Shown: one piece after another, positions 38,070-48,177 of the stretch | Layout: every line of letters starts with the position of its first letter | Numbering within the stretch: position 1 is the stretch's first letter | Source of the DNA: Dactylosporangium siamense | Lineage (GTDB): Bacteria > Actinomycetota > Actinomycetes > Mycobacteriales > Micromonosporaceae | DNA: 64,000 nucleotides | Direction: 5' to 3' | Assembly (NCBI RefSeq): GCF_016862795.1 | Contig: NZ_BONQ01000015.1 | Span: 1-64,000 of the forward strand | Program-made: the position numbers and the translations under genes | Notes under the pieces: generated by a model | What the model saw: the letters and a program-made list of their open reading frames with translations, nothing else | The model's database searches: none | Told to the model about the DNA's origin: nothing

Positions 38070-40622
38070 ATGGAACACGGCGTCCAGACCGGTCAGGTGC
38101 GGGAGTTCTACCTGCCCGAGCTGCCGAGACTGCTGCCCGTCGCGTACCACCCCGACGCCGCCCGCATCGAGTTCACGTCCAACGGGTGGATCCGGCGGTG
38201 GCTCGGCGACACCTTCGCCGCCGAGGCCGACCTGGCATTCTTCCTGCGCCAGCGCAACGGCATCTACGGGCCGCTGACCGTGCCGGCGGCGGAGCGCCAA
38301 CGGGCGCAGGACATCGCCGACTGGTACCAGTACGTCACCGTCATCGACAGCTTCGTGTCAGACCGCTCGGCGCTCGGCGCCAGCGACACCGCGGCCCGCG
38401 AGGTCTTCGCCGCCCTCATGGCCGAGTTTCGCGGCGCCGCGCCGCCGGCCGCCGACGGCGGGAGGTACGGCGCGGCCGGCCGGGACCTGTGGCGGCGCAT
38501 CAGCCCCGGCCTGAGCCGGGCCCAGGTGCGGCGCTTCGGCGACAGCCTGGAAGCGTTCCTGCGCGGCTGCGCCACCGAGATCAAGGCCAAGCTCACCGGC
38601 GAGGTGCCGGACTACGAGGCCTGCCTGGCCGTGCGGCTGGACAGCTTCGGCTGCGACTTCATCGAGCTGATGACGGAGTACGGCGCGGCCGTCGACATGA
38701 CGGAGTTCATCGGCGAGCTGGCCGACGTGCACCTCCACTGCCGGCGGCAGATGATCATCGTCAACGACCTGCTGTCGTGGCGCAAGGAACACGCCCAGGA
38801 CGACAAGATGACGGTCGTCCGGGTCCTCATCGAGCGCGAAGGGTACGACCTGCAGCCGGCCGTGGACCGCCTGTGCGGCCTCGTCGAGCACCACGAGCGG
38901 GCCTACATCGCCGCCCGCGACGAGGTCCTCGCGGGTCCGCTGGGCGGGCGCGAGGACATCCGCGCCTACCTGCGCGGCCTGGACCACCTCATCGGCGGCA
39001 GCCAGGAGTTCGAGTACCTCACGCCCCGCTACTACGGCGACGGTTCGGTCTGGGATGGCAGCACCCACGGCTGGCTCGACCTCGACGCCCCGGTGGCCCG
39101 GTTCCGGGAGACCCCCAGGAGCCCGGCCACCGAATCCACTGTGGACATCGGGAACGACGCGGCGCGCTGCCCGGTGCCGCACGGACCGCCGGCGAGCCGG
39201 GAGAAGCGGGCGAACCAGGAGCCGCGCAAGCCCGCGGACCGGCCGCAGCGGACCTTCGCCGTGGCGCCCGGTGCGGTGCCGGTGCTCGGGCACGCCCTGC
39301 AGCTCTGGCGCCGGCCGCTGGGGTTCCTCAAGCAGCTGCCCGCCCTCGGCGACCTGGTCGAGATCCGGCTCGGCTCGCGGCCGGCCTACCTGGCCTGCCA
39401 TCCCGACGTCGTCATGCAGGTCCTGCTCGACTCGCGGACCTTCGACAAGGGCGGCCCGCTGTTCGAGAAGGCCCGCCTGCTCGTCGGCAACGGCCTGGTG
39501 AGCTCGGAGTGGGAGGACCACCGCCACCAGCGCCGGATGCTGCAGCCCGCGTTCCACCACGCGCGGATGCGCGGGTACGTGTCGCTGATGGCGGAGGAGA
39601 TCGACGCGGTGACGGACGCCTGGCACGAGGGTGAGGCCTTCGACGTCAGCGACGCCATGCACGCACTGACCCTGCGGATCACCGCGCGCACGATGTTCGG
39701 CACCACCGTCGGCGACCGGGCGATCCCCGAGGTGGCCTACTGCATGCCCATCATCATGCGCGGGGTGTACCAGCGGATGGTCGCCCCGGTCGGGTGGCAC
39801 GAGAAGGTGCCGACACCGGGCAACCGCCGCTTCGACGCGGTCCGGGCCCGCATGCACGACGTGATCCGGGAGACCATCGAGGACACCCGGCGGTCCGCCG
39901 TCGACCGCGGCGACCTGCTGTCGATCCTGGTCAACGCCCGCGACGATGAGACCGGGGGGAAGCTGACCGACGAGGAGATCTACGACCAGGTCATGACCCT
40001 GCTGATCGGTGGGACGGAGACCACCGGCAACACCATGGCGTGGGTCTTCCACATCCTCGGCCAGCACCCGGAGGTAGAGCGCCGCCTGCACGCCGAGATC
40101 GACGACGTGCTCGGCGGGCGGGCGCCCGGCTTCGACGACCTGCCCCGGCTGACCTTCACCTGGCAGGTGCTGCAGGAGACGCTGCGGATGTACCCGCCGG
40201 CCTGGCTGCTCACCCGCACCACCACCAAGGAGACCGAGCTGGCCGGGCGGCGGATCGCACCCGGGTCGATCGTCATGTACAGCCCCTACGCGCAGGGGCA
40301 CAACCCGGCGCTGTTCCCCGACCCGGAGGTCTTCGACCCGGACCGGTGGCTGCCGGAACGCGCCAAGGGCCTGCCGCGCGGCGCGATGGTCCCGTTCAGC
40401 ATGGGCAACCGCAAGTGCATCGGCGACACGTTCGGCCAGGCCGAGACCACGCTGACCCTGGCGACGATCGCAACCGGATGGCGGCTGCGCCCCCAGGCGG
40501 GTGCCGGGCCGCAGACCGCGGTGCCGAAGGCGTCGCTGGGCACCGGGCGCCTGCTCATGCTGCCCCGCCGCCGCGACCGCAGTCCGGTGTCCGCCCCGCC
40601 GGTCCTGACCGACGTGCGCTGA
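38070..40622 (+). CDS. terpene synthase-cytochrome P450 fusion protein
   Basis: 850 aa in one uninterrupted frame. Residues 1-345 are a class I terpene synthase: Asp-rich motif IDSFVSD (D93, D98; second Asp of DDxxD is Ser), NSE triad NDLLSWRKE (232-240) and the terminal RY pair (320-321). A linker (about 346-395) rich in Pro, Arg and Glu follows. Residues about 396-850 are a P450: I-helix GGTETT (647-652), ETLR (703-706) and FSMGNRKCIG with haem-ligand C783. CAGGAGGG at 38059-38066 sets the start. It should cyclise a prenyl diphosphate and oxidise the hydrocarbon in one polypeptide. Redox partners are not encoded nearby. First gene of the terpene operon. Confidence 0.92.
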   Translation: MEHGVQTGQVREFYLPELPRLLPVAYHPDAARIEFTSNGWIRRWLGDTFAAEADLAFFLRQRNGIYGPLTVPAAERQRAQDIADWYQYVTVIDSFVSDRSALGASDTAAREVFAALMAEFRGAAPPAADGGRYGAAGRDLWRRISPGLSRAQVRRFGDSLEAFLRGCATEIKAKLTGEVPDYEACLAVRLDSFGCDFIELMTEYGAAVDMTEFIGELADVHLHCRRQMIIVNDLLSWRKEHAQDDKMTVVRVLIEREGYDLQPAVDRLCGLVEHHERAYIAARDEVLAGPLGGREDIRAYLRGLDHLIGGSQEFEYLTPRYYGDGSVWDGSTHGWLDLDAPVARFRETPRSPATESTVDIGNDAARCPVPHGPPASREKRANQEPRKPADRPQRTFAVAPGAVPVLGHALQLWRRPLGFLKQLPALGDLVEIRLGSRPAYLACHPDVVMQVLLDSRTFDKGGPLFEKARLLVGNGLVSSEWEDHRHQRRMLQPAFHHARMRGYVSLMAEEIDAVTDAWHEGEAFDVSDAMHALTLRITARTMFGTTVGDRAIPEVAYCMPIIMRGVYQRMVAPVGWHEKVPTPGNRRFDAVRARMHDVIRETIEDTRRSAVDRGDLLSILVNARDDETGGKLTDEEIYDQVMTLLIGGTETTGNTMAWVFHILGQHPEVERRLHAEIDDVLGGRAPGFDDLPRLTFTWQVLQETLRMYPPAWLLTRTTTKETELAGRRIAPGSIVMYSPYAQGHNPALFPDPEVFDPDRWLPERAKGLPRGAMVPFSMGNRKCIGDTFGQAETTLTLATIATGWRLRPQAGAGPQTAVPKASLGTGRLLMLPRRRDRSPVSAPPVLTDVR

Positions 40623-40645
40623 GCACACCACGAGAGGGGACAGCG

Positions 40646-41695
40646 ATGAACCAGCCCAACCCCGTGCTGACGGCGCCGGCACTCCGCGGCTCGGACCCCC
40701 TGGAACGCTGCCGGGACCTGGTGACACCGGCGCTGCGCGGCACCGTCGACCGGCTGCACCCCGACCTGGCCCGGCTGGCCGCGTACAGCTTCGGCTGGAC
40801 CGAAGCCGCGGGCGGCGGTGGCAGCGGCAAGAGCGTCCGCCCGGCCCTCGCGCTGCTGTCGGCCGAGGCGGTCGGCGGCACGGCGGAAGCGGCCGTCCCC
40901 GGTGCTGTGGCGGTCGAACTGGTGCACGTCTTCTCCCTGGTGCACGACGACATCATGGACGGCGACGAGCGGCGGCGGCACCGCCCTACGCTGTGGAAGG
41001 CGTTCGGCGTCGGGCCGGCCCTGCTCGTCGGCGACGCGTTGCTGGCCCTGGCCGCCGACGTGCTGGCCCGCACGCCCGACGCGGTCGCCCTCGCCGCCGC
41101 CGGGCAGCTGTCCGGCATGCTGGTCGACCTGTCCAACGGCCAGGCCGAGGACCTCGCCTTCGAAGGCCGCCCATGGACCGGGCCGCAGGCGGTCACCCTG
41201 GCCGACTACCAGCGGCTGGCGCTGCTGAAGACCGGGGCCCTGCTCGGCTGCGCCACCGGCCTCGGCGCGCTGCTCGGCGGCGCGCCCGCCGAGGTGGTCA
41301 CGACCATGACGCAGTTCGGCCGGCAGCTGGGGGTGGCGTTCCAGGCGGTCGACGACCTGCTGGGCATCTGGGGCGACCCGGCGGCCACCGGCAAGCCCGT
41401 CTTCAGCGACCTCCGGGCGCGCAAGAAGACGCTGCCGGTCGTCGCGGCGCTCGGAGCGCTCGGCCCGGCGGCCACCGAGCTGGCCGCGCTGCTGGGCACG
41501 CCGCACACCGACGAGCGGGCGCTGCGCCGGGCCGCGGACCTGATCGACGCGGCCGGCGGCCGGGCCCTCGCCGCCGAGCACGCCCGGCGGCACCTCGACG
41601 GCGCGCGGCGGAGCATCGACGCGGCCGCGGTGGACCCGACCGCCGCGGCGCAGCTGCACCAGATGGTGGCGTTCATCGTCGACCGCGCCCACTGA
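40646..41695 (+). CDS. polyprenyl diphosphate synthase (FPP/GGPP type)
   Basis: 349 aa trans-isoprenyl diphosphate synthase. First Asp-rich motif HDDIMDGDERRRHRPT (D101, D102, D105) and second motif FQAVDDLLGIWGD (D236, D237) are intact. It makes the allylic substrate for the fusion synthase; chain length cannot be fixed, though a Phe five residues before the first motif and no insertion in it resemble GGPP-type enzymes. It begins 23 bp after the fusion gene, with GAGAGGGGA upstream, so it is in the same operon. Confidence 0.9.
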   Translation: MNQPNPVLTAPALRGSDPLERCRDLVTPALRGTVDRLHPDLARLAAYSFGWTEAAGGGGSGKSVRPALALLSAEAVGGTAEAAVPGAVAVELVHVFSLVHDDIMDGDERRRHRPTLWKAFGVGPALLVGDALLALAADVLARTPDAVALAAAGQLSGMLVDLSNGQAEDLAFEGRPWTGPQAVTLADYQRLALLKTGALLGCATGLGALLGGAPAEVVTTMTQFGRQLGVAFQAVDDLLGIWGDPAATGKPVFSDLRARKKTLPVVAALGALGPAATELAALLGTPHTDERALRRAADLIDAAGGRALAAEHARRHLDGARRSIDAAAVDPTAAAQLHQMVAFIVDRAH

Positions 41696-41757
41696 CGGAC
41701 CGCCGGCGGCCCAGGCCGCCCCACTGACCGACCGCTCACGGCCCACGGAGGTTTCCG

Positions 41758-43116
41758 ATGACCGCCACGCTCCAGCCCACGCCCACCCGCATCCCGGGGC
41801 GGCTGCCGCTGCTCGGGCACATGCACCGGCTGCTGGCCGACCCGCGCGGCTTCTTCCGGTCGCTGCACGGCACCGGCGACGACGTCGTCGTCATCCGCCT
41901 CGGCCCGAGCCCGGCGTACGTGATCAACGACCGGACGCTGGTGCACCAGATCCTCACCAGGGACGTCCGCAAGCTGGACAAGGGTCTGGCGTATGAGAAG
42001 TCCGCCCCGTTCCTGGGTGACGGGCTGCTCAACTCGACCGAGCCGACGCACATGGCGCACCGGCGCCTGATGCAACCGGCGTTCCACCACACGCAGATCG
42101 CCCGCTACGTGGAACAGATGCGGGAGGCGGCCGCGGCCCGGGTCAACGGCTGGCACGACGGCCGGCGGATCGAGATGGACCAGGAGATCCACGCGTTCGC
42201 GGTGGCGGTGGTGTGCCGGGCGCTGTTCTCCTCCGGCCTGGGCGACTCGGTCGCCGTCGACGTGGAGGAGTCGTTGCCGGTCCTGCTCAAGGGCGTCACC
42301 CGGCGCATCGCGCTGCCCGTGGGGTGGCTGGAGAAGCTGCCGACCCCGGGCAACCGGCGGTTCGACGCGGCCCGGCAGCGGCTGGCCGGCTCCCTCGGCG
42401 GCGTCATCGAGGAGTACCGCCGGCGCGGGGTCGACCACGGCGACCTGATGGCGATCCTGCTGGAGGCGCGGGCCGAGGACGGCGGGCCGGGCCTGACCGA
42501 CCAGCAGGTGCACGACGAGGCGATGGCCCTGTTCCTGGGCGGCGTGGAGACCGCCCGGGACGTGCTGAGCTGGGCCTTCCACCTCATCGGTGGGCACCCG
42601 GAGGTGCAGCGCGGGATCGCTGCCGAGGTCGACGCGGTGCTGGCGGACCGCCCGCTGGGCTACGAGACGCTGGGCGAGCTGAAGTACGTGCGGCAGGTCA
42701 TCACCGAGACGCTGCGGCTGTACCCGCCGGCGTGGCTGCTGACCCGCCGCACGGTCACCGAGCTCGAACTCGGCGGGCACGTGATCCCGCCCGGCAGCAA
42801 CGTGCTGTTCTCGGTGCACGCGATCCAGCGCGACCCGGCCGTGTACCCCGAGCCGGACACGTTCGACCCGCAGCGCTGGCGCGATCCGGGCACACCGGCC
42901 CTGCTGCGCACCGCCTTCCTGCCGTTCGGCGCGGGCAACCGCAGCTGCATCGGCGAGCCGTTCGCCTGGGCCGAGATGGTCGTCTTCATCGCCACCGTCG
43001 CGCGCCGCTGGAGCGTGCACGGCGTGCCCGGGCACCCGATCCGGCCGGCGCGTTCACCGATGCTGCAGCCGCGGGACCTGCCGCTGATCGTGTGGTCCCG
43101 CCCCGGCGCCAGATGA
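41758..43116 (+). CDS. cytochrome P450 (related to the fused P450 domain)
   Basis: 452 aa. I-helix GGVETA (261-266; the usual second Thr is Ala), ETLRLYPPAWLLTRRTV and haem motif FGAGNRSCIG with C397. It shares LPTPGNRRFDA, FHH and PPAWLLTR blocks with the P450 half of the fusion protein, so the two are paralogues. CGGAGG at 41745-41750 precedes the ATG. It likely performs a later oxidation of the terpene. The stop overlaps the IclR start (ATGA). Confidence 0.92.
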   Translation: MTATLQPTPTRIPGRLPLLGHMHRLLADPRGFFRSLHGTGDDVVVIRLGPSPAYVINDRTLVHQILTRDVRKLDKGLAYEKSAPFLGDGLLNSTEPTHMAHRRLMQPAFHHTQIARYVEQMREAAAARVNGWHDGRRIEMDQEIHAFAVAVVCRALFSSGLGDSVAVDVEESLPVLLKGVTRRIALPVGWLEKLPTPGNRRFDAARQRLAGSLGGVIEEYRRRGVDHGDLMAILLEARAEDGGPGLTDQQVHDEAMALFLGGVETARDVLSWAFHLIGGHPEVQRGIAAEVDAVLADRPLGYETLGELKYVRQVITETLRLYPPAWLLTRRTVTELELGGHVIPPGSNVLFSVHAIQRDPAVYPEPDTFDPQRWRDPGTPALLRTAFLPFGAGNRSCIGEPFAWAEMVVFIATVARRWSVHGVPGHPIRPARSPMLQPRDLPLIVWSRPGAR

Positions 43117-43877
43117 TGAGCGTCGCCGTGACGCCCCCGCTGTCAGGCCTCAGCGGAGCCGGGCGGGCGATCGAGCGTTCGTATCTCGTGCTGGGCAACC
43201 TCCCGGCCGACGGCGGCTCGATCGGGGTGTCGGAGGTGGCGCGGCGCACCGGCCTGCCGAAGTCCACCGCGTTTCGCATCCTGTCGCTCCTGACCAGCCT
43301 GCGGCTGGCCGACCGGCGGGACAACGGCTACCGGCTCGGGCACCGGATCATCGAGCTGGCCGGGCAGTCGGGCCGGCCGCGCGCCTCCGTGCTGCGCGAC
43401 CGGCTCCTGCCGCACCTGCTCGACCTGTTCGCGCTCACCGGGCACGCCGTGTACCTGGGCGTGCCGCACGACGAGGGCGTGCTGTGCCTGGAGGACCTGC
43501 ACGGGCACCAGGCGGTGCCACTGCCGGTGCGGCTGGGGCGGATCACGCCCGCGCACCGCACCGCGATGGGCCGCATCCTGCTCGCCTTCGACCCGGACGT
43601 GCCGGCCGGCGCGGACGCACCCGCCGGGCTGGACGCGGACCTCGACCGGCTCCGCGCGGGCGGTCTCGCCGTGGACACCGGCGCATTCCGGGGGGCCTTC
43701 CGGGCCGGCGTCGACTGCGTCGCGGCTCCGGTCTGGGCGCCGGGCCGGCGTATCGCCGCCGCGCTCATGGTGGCCGGCCCGGCCGGCCGGGCCGACGTCG
43801 CGCGGGTGTCCCGGCAGGTGCGGGAGGCTGCGGCCGCCGCCTCCCACACGCTGCGCACGGACGTCACGCGACGCTGA
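43113..43877 (+). CDS. IclR-family regulator of the terpene cluster
   Basis: 254 aa. Winged helix ([48 protein letters not shown]) and the IclR effector domain ([20 protein letters not shown]) are present. It is coupled to the P450 gene, so it is made with the biosynthetic enzymes and probably regulates the cluster. Its 3' end overlaps convergent ispG by 14 bases. ATG at 43116 is an alternative start. Confidence 0.85.
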   Translation: MMSVAVTPPLSGLSGAGRAIERSYLVLGNLPADGGSIGVSEVARRTGLPKSTAFRILSLLTSLRLADRRDNGYRLGHRIIELAGQSGRPRASVLRDRLLPHLLDLFALTGHAVYLGVPHDEGVLCLEDLHGHQAVPLPVRLGRITPAHRTAMGRILLAFDPDVPAGADAPAGLDADLDRLRAGGLAVDTGAFRGAFRAGVDCVAAPVWAPGRRIAAALMVAGPAGRADVARVSRQVREAAAAASHTLRTDVTRR

Positions 43878-45039
43878 CCGTCGGGCCCGCGCCCTTCGCT
43901 CCGGACGCTTCGGATGACAGGTCGACGCCCAGGTCCTCGGCGATCTGGACGGCGTGCGCGACGAGGGTCTCCACGATCTGCGCCTCCGGCACGGTGGCCA
44001 CGACCTTCCCCTGGACGAAGATCTGCCCCTTGCCGTTGCCGGACGCGACGCCCAGGTCGGCCTCCCGCGCCTCGCCGGGGCCGTTGACGACGCAGCCCAT
44101 CACGGCCACCCGCAGCGGCACCGGGAACCCTTCGAGGGCCGCGGTCACCCGCTCGGCGAGGGTGTACACGTCGACCTGCGCCCGGCCGCAGGACGGGCAG
44201 GAGACGATCTCCAGCCCCCGCTGCCGCAACCCCAGGGACTCCAGGATCTGGGTGCCGACCTTGATCTCCTCGACCGGCGGGGCGGACAGCGACACCCGGA
44301 TGGTGTCGCCGATGCCGCCGGCGAGGAGCACTCCGAAGGCCACCGCCGACTTGATCGTGCCCTGGAACGCCGGCCCGGCCTCGGTCACGCCCAGATGCAA
44401 CGGATACGGGCACGCCTCGGCCAGCAGCCGGTACGCCCGGACCATGACGACCGGGTCGTTGTGCTTGACGGAGAGCTTGATGTCGTGGAAGCCGTGCTCC
44501 TCGAACAGCGAGCACTCCCACAGCGCGGACTCGACGAGCGCCTCCGGCGTCGCCCGGCCGTGCTTGCGCAGGAGCCGCGGATCCAGGGAACCGGCGTTGA
44601 CGCCGATCCGGATGGGGATGCCCGCCGCCGATGCCGCCTGCGCGATCTGCCCCACCTTGTCGTCGAACTGCTTGATGTTGCCCGGGTTGACCCGCACGGC
44701 GGCGCAGCCGGCGTCGATCGCGGCGAACACGTACCGGGGCTGGAAGTGGATGTCGGCGATCACCGGGATCCGTGACTTGCGGGCGATCGCCGGCAGTGCG
44801 TCGGCGTCGTCCTGCGACGGCACGGCGACCCGGACGATCTGACAGCCGGCCGCGGTCAGTTCGGCGATCTGCTGCAGGGTGGCGTTCACGTCCGCGGTCG
44901 GTGTGGTCGTCATCGACTGCACGGAGACCGGGGCGCCGCCGCCGACGGGCACCGGGCCGACCATCACCTGCCGGGACCGTCGCGGTGCGGCCAGTGGGGC
45001 CATCGGTGGGCGGGGCAGCCCGAGCGCTGTCACCGTCAT
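43864..45039 (-). CDS. ispG: 4-hydroxy-3-methylbut-2-en-1-yl diphosphate synthase
   Basis: 391 aa, normal for bacterial IspG/GcpE. Motifs: [15 protein letters not shown] at the N-terminus, [28 protein letters not shown], and the [4Fe-4S] cysteines in SCPSCGRAQ and [17 protein letters not shown]. It converts MEcPP to HMBPP in the MEP pathway. It follows dxs by 4 bases. The last residues overlap the IclR gene tail to tail. Primary-metabolism ispG genes are usually elsewhere next to dxr, so this is probably a dedicated second copy (inference). Confidence 0.95.
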   Translation of the reverse strand: MTVTALGLPRPPMAPLAAPRRSRQVMVGPVPVGGGAPVSVQSMTTTPTADVNATLQQIAELTAAGCQIVRVAVPSQDDADALPAIARKSRIPVIADIHFQPRYVFAAIDAGCAAVRVNPGNIKQFDDKVGQIAQAASAAGIPIRIGVNAGSLDPRLLRKHGRATPEALVESALWECSLFEEHGFHDIKLSVKHNDPVVMVRAYRLLAEACPYPLHLGVTEAGPAFQGTIKSAVAFGVLLAGGIGDTIRVSLSAPPVEEIKVGTQILESLGLRQRGLEIVSCPSCGRAQVDVYTLAERVTAALEGFPVPLRVAVMGCVVNGPGEAREADLGVASGNGKGQIFVQGKVVATVPEAQIVETLVAHAVQIAEDLGVDLSSEASGAKGAGPTVSVA

Positions 45040-45043
45040 GTCG

Positions 45044-46825
45044 TCACACTCCCTGCCAGGTGAAGGTTGCGGTGTACGTGTCGGCGACCGCTGCGGCCAG
45101 CTGGTCGGCGTCCAGGCCGATGTCGGTGAGCACCTCGGCGCGTGCGGCGTGGGCCAGGAAGCGCCGGGGGATGCCGAAGTTGCGCAGCGGGGTGTGCACG
45201 CCGGCGTCGCGCAGTTCCTGCGCCAGCACCGAGCCGACCCCGCCGCAGCGGCTGTTGTCCTCCACGGTGACCACGAGGTGGTACCGGGCGGCGAGGGCCA
45301 CGACCGCCGGGTCCAGCGGCGTCACCCAGCGCGGGTCGAGGACCGTCGCGTCGATGCCCCGCCCGGCGAGCAGCTCGGCGGTGCGCACCGCGACCGGTGC
45401 CATCGCACCCACGCCCAGGATCAGCACGTCCGGGTCGGTGCCGCGGGTCAGGACGTCGGCGGTGCCGCAGCGGCCGACGGCGGGGATGTCCGCCGGGACG
45501 GTGCCCTTCGGGAACCGCAGCGCGGTGGGCGCGTCGGTGACGTCCAGGGCCTCCCGCAGCTCGGCCCGCAGGGTCGCCGCGTCGCGGGGCGCCGCGACCC
45601 GCAGGCCGGGCATGAGCTGCAGCAGCGACAGGTCCCACATGCCGTGGTGGCTCGGGCCGTCGTTGCCGGTGATGCCGGCCCGGTCCAGCACCAGCGTCAT
45701 CGGCGTGCGGTGCAGCGCCGCGTCCATGAGCACCTGGTCGAAGGCGCGGTTGAGGAAGGTGGCGTAGATGGCGACGACCGGGTGCAGCCCGCCGAGGCTG
45801 AGCCCGACCGCGGAGGTCACCGCGTGCTGCTCGGCGATGCCGACGTCGAAGACCCGGCCGGGGTGCGCGGCCGCGAACGCGTCCAGGCCCACCGGCTGCA
45901 GCATCGCGGCGGTGACGGCGACCACGTCGGCACGGTCGGCGCCCACCTGGACCATCTCCTCGGCGAACACGGACGTCCAGCTCCGCCCGCCCGCCCCGGC
46001 CAGGGGCCGACCGGTGGCCGGGTCGATGACGCCGACGCTGTGGAACTGGTCCGCCTCGTCCTGCTCCGCCGCCGGATATCCGGCGCCCTTGCGGGTGACG
46101 CAGTGCACGACGACCGGCTCCGGCAGGTCGCGGGCCTGCCGCAGGACCTGCTGGACGGCGTCCAGGTCGTGCCCGTCGACCGGCCCGAGGTAGCGCAGGC
46201 CCAGCTGCTCGAACGCCGCGGCGCCGCCGGTGGATCCGGCGCGCAGCGCGGTCAGGTGCTCGGCCAGGCCGCCGACGGTGGGCGCGTAGGAGCGGCCGTT
46301 GTCGTTGAGCACCACCACGACGTTCGGCGACCGGGCCGCGGCGATGTTGTTCAGCGCCTCCCAGGACATGCCGCCGGTCAGCGCGCCGTCGCCGACGACC
46401 GCGACGACGTGCCGGTCGACCTCGCCGCGCAGCCGGTACGCCTTGGCGAGGCCGTCGGCGTAGCTCAACGCGGTCGAGGCGTGGGAGTTCTCGATGATGT
46501 CGTGCGGTGATTCGGCCCGGGACGGGTAGCCGGACAGCCCGTCCTTGCGGCGCAACCCGTCCAGCTGCCCGGCCCGGCCGGTGAGGATCTTGTGGACGTA
46601 CGCCTGGTGGCCGGTGTCGAACAGGATCCGGTCCCGCGGTGAGTCGAAGACCCGGTGGACGCCGAGCGTCAGCTCGACCACGCCCAGGTTCGGCCCGAGG
46701 TGCCCGCCGGTGCGGCTCACCCGGTCGATGAGCAGCCGGCGGATCTCGGCGGCGAGCTCCCGCAGGGCGTCGCGACCCAACGTCCGCAGGTCGTGCGGCT
46801 CTCGGATGGAGTCCAGTACTGCCAT
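45044..46825 (-). CDS. dxs: 1-deoxy-D-xylulose-5-phosphate synthase
   Basis: 593 aa, slightly shorter than typical Dxs. The thiamine diphosphate motif [16 protein letters not shown] spans 145-160, and [14 protein letters not shown] and [20 protein letters not shown] are diagnostic. It commits pyruvate and glyceraldehyde 3-phosphate to the MEP pathway and is the usual flux-controlling enzyme, so a local copy would raise prenyl precursor supply. It is divergent from ispH and leads a dxs-ispG transcript. Confidence 0.95.
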   Translation of the reverse strand: MAVLDSIREPHDLRTLGRDALRELAAEIRRLLIDRVSRTGGHLGPNLGVVELTLGVHRVFDSPRDRILFDTGHQAYVHKILTGRAGQLDGLRRKDGLSGYPSRAESPHDIIENSHASTALSYADGLAKAYRLRGEVDRHVVAVVGDGALTGGMSWEALNNIAAARSPNVVVVLNDNGRSYAPTVGGLAEHLTALRAGSTGGAAAFEQLGLRYLGPVDGHDLDAVQQVLRQARDLPEPVVVHCVTRKGAGYPAAEQDEADQFHSVGVIDPATGRPLAGAGGRSWTSVFAEEMVQVGADRADVVAVTAAMLQPVGLDAFAAAHPGRVFDVGIAEQHAVTSAVGLSLGGLHPVVAIYATFLNRAFDQVLMDAALHRTPMTLVLDRAGITGNDGPSHHGMWDLSLLQLMPGLRVAAPRDAATLRAELREALDVTDAPTALRFPKGTVPADIPAVGRCGTADVLTRGTDPDVLILGVGAMAPVAVRTAELLAGRGIDATVLDPRWVTPLDPAVVALAARYHLVVTVEDNSRCGGVGSVLAQELRDAGVHTPLRNFGIPRRFLAHAARAEVLTDIGLDADQLAAAVADTYTATFTWQGV

Positions 46826-46992
46826 GGTGCTCCTTCGCCCGGATGTTCGGCGGCGGGCGTGCCGCCCACCCTGTGGTCTACGGCGTCGGGCGCGGCCGCG
46901 ACCAGACGTGCGTGCCGTCGGGCGGAACGCGGGCCTCGGGCGGGACCCCGCCCCGCTCCTACGATCACCGGGTCGAACAAGGGAGGCGACTC

Positions 46993-48177
46993 ATGCCGGC
47001 TCAAGTCATCACCGGTGCGGTGCCGCGACGCGACGGGCTCGCCGCCGGTGACGTGCTCGTCCCCGACGGGGACGACAACCCGTTGCTGACGGCCGAACTG
47101 CGGCACCGGGGCCTGCGGGTGCACACCGGCACCTGGGCGTCCTTCGGGCTGCCGGCGCCGCCGGCGCCGGCCGTCGCCGTGTACACAGTGGACGGTCCGG
47201 ACGGCACCGGCACGGTCGGCGCGGTGCTGGCCGGCTGGCACGCCGCGGCCGGGGCGCGCACTGTGCTGCTACCGCAGCCGCAGTCGTTCTGCGCCGGGGT
47301 CGAGCGGGCCATCGAGATCGTCGAGGAGGCGCTGGCCCGGTTCCCGCACCCGGTCTACGTCCGCAAGCAGATTGTGCACAACCTGCACGTGGTGCGCGAC
47401 CTCGCGGACCGGGGCGCCGTCTTCGTCGACGAACTGGACGAGGTACCCGCAGGGGCGACTGTGGTGTTCTCCGCCCACGGCGTCGCGCCGTCCGTACACC
47501 AGGAAGCCGCCGGACGCCGGTTGCGGGTGATCGACGCGACCTGCCCCCTGGTCACCAAGGTGCACAGCGAGGTGCGCCGCTTTGCCCGGCGGGACCACCA
47601 GATCGTGCTCATCGGGCATGCCGGGCACGAGGAGGCCGAAGGCACCCTCGGCGAGGCGCCGGAACGCACCCGGCTCGTGCAGACCGCGGCGGACGTCGCG
47701 GCGCTGCCGGACATCGACGGACCCGTCGCCTACGTGACCCAGACCACCCTGGCCGTCGACGAGGTGACCGCGGTGGTCGCCGCGCTGCGCGAACGGTTCC
47801 CGCAGATCACCGGGCCCGGCAGCGATGACGTCTGCTACGCCACCACCAACCGGCAGCGGGCGGTCCTCGCGGTCGCGGGGGAGTCCGATCTGGTGTACGT
47901 GGTCGGTTCGCGGAACTCGTCGAACTCGGTGCGCCTGGTGGAGCTCGTCGAGCGGGCCGGGAAGTCGGCCCGGCTCATCGAGGACGTCACCGGTGTCCGG
48001 CTGGCCGAGCTGGCCGGCGCCACGACGGTCGGGCTGACCGCGGGCGCGTCGGCGTCGCCGACCCTGGTCGCGCGGATCGTGCGCAGCCTGCGCCGGCTCG
48101 GGCCGGTCGAGGTGGTCGAGCGCCGGGTCGCCACGGAGACCATCACCTTCAACCTGCCCCGCGAGCTGGCCTCATAG
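46993..48177 (+). CDS. ispH: 4-hydroxy-3-methylbut-2-enyl diphosphate reductase with N-terminal extension
   Basis: 394 aa; IspH is normally about 310-330. The three cluster cysteines are C100 (QSFCAGVERA), C184 (DATCPLV) and C281 (DDVCYATTNRQ), with spacing near that of E. coli IspH. About 85 extra residues precede the catalytic core and resemble no domain I know. GGGAGG precedes the ATG at 46993. It forms IDP and DMADP. Its 3' end overlaps the convergent oxidoreductase by 6 bases. Confidence 0.93.
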   Translation: MPAQVITGAVPRRDGLAAGDVLVPDGDDNPLLTAELRHRGLRVHTGTWASFGLPAPPAPAVAVYTVDGPDGTGTVGAVLAGWHAAAGARTVLLPQPQSFCAGVERAIEIVEEALARFPHPVYVRKQIVHNLHVVRDLADRGAVFVDELDEVPAGATVVFSAHGVAPSVHQEAAGRRLRVIDATCPLVTKVHSEVRRFARRDHQIVLIGHAGHEEAEGTLGEAPERTRLVQTAADVAALPDIDGPVAYVTQTTLAVDEVTAVVAALRERFPQITGPGSDDVCYATTNRQRAVLAVAGESDLVYVVGSRNSSNSVRLVELVERAGKSARLIEDVTGVRLAELAGATTVGLTAGASASPTLVARIVRSLRRLGPVEVVERRVATETITFNLPRELAS

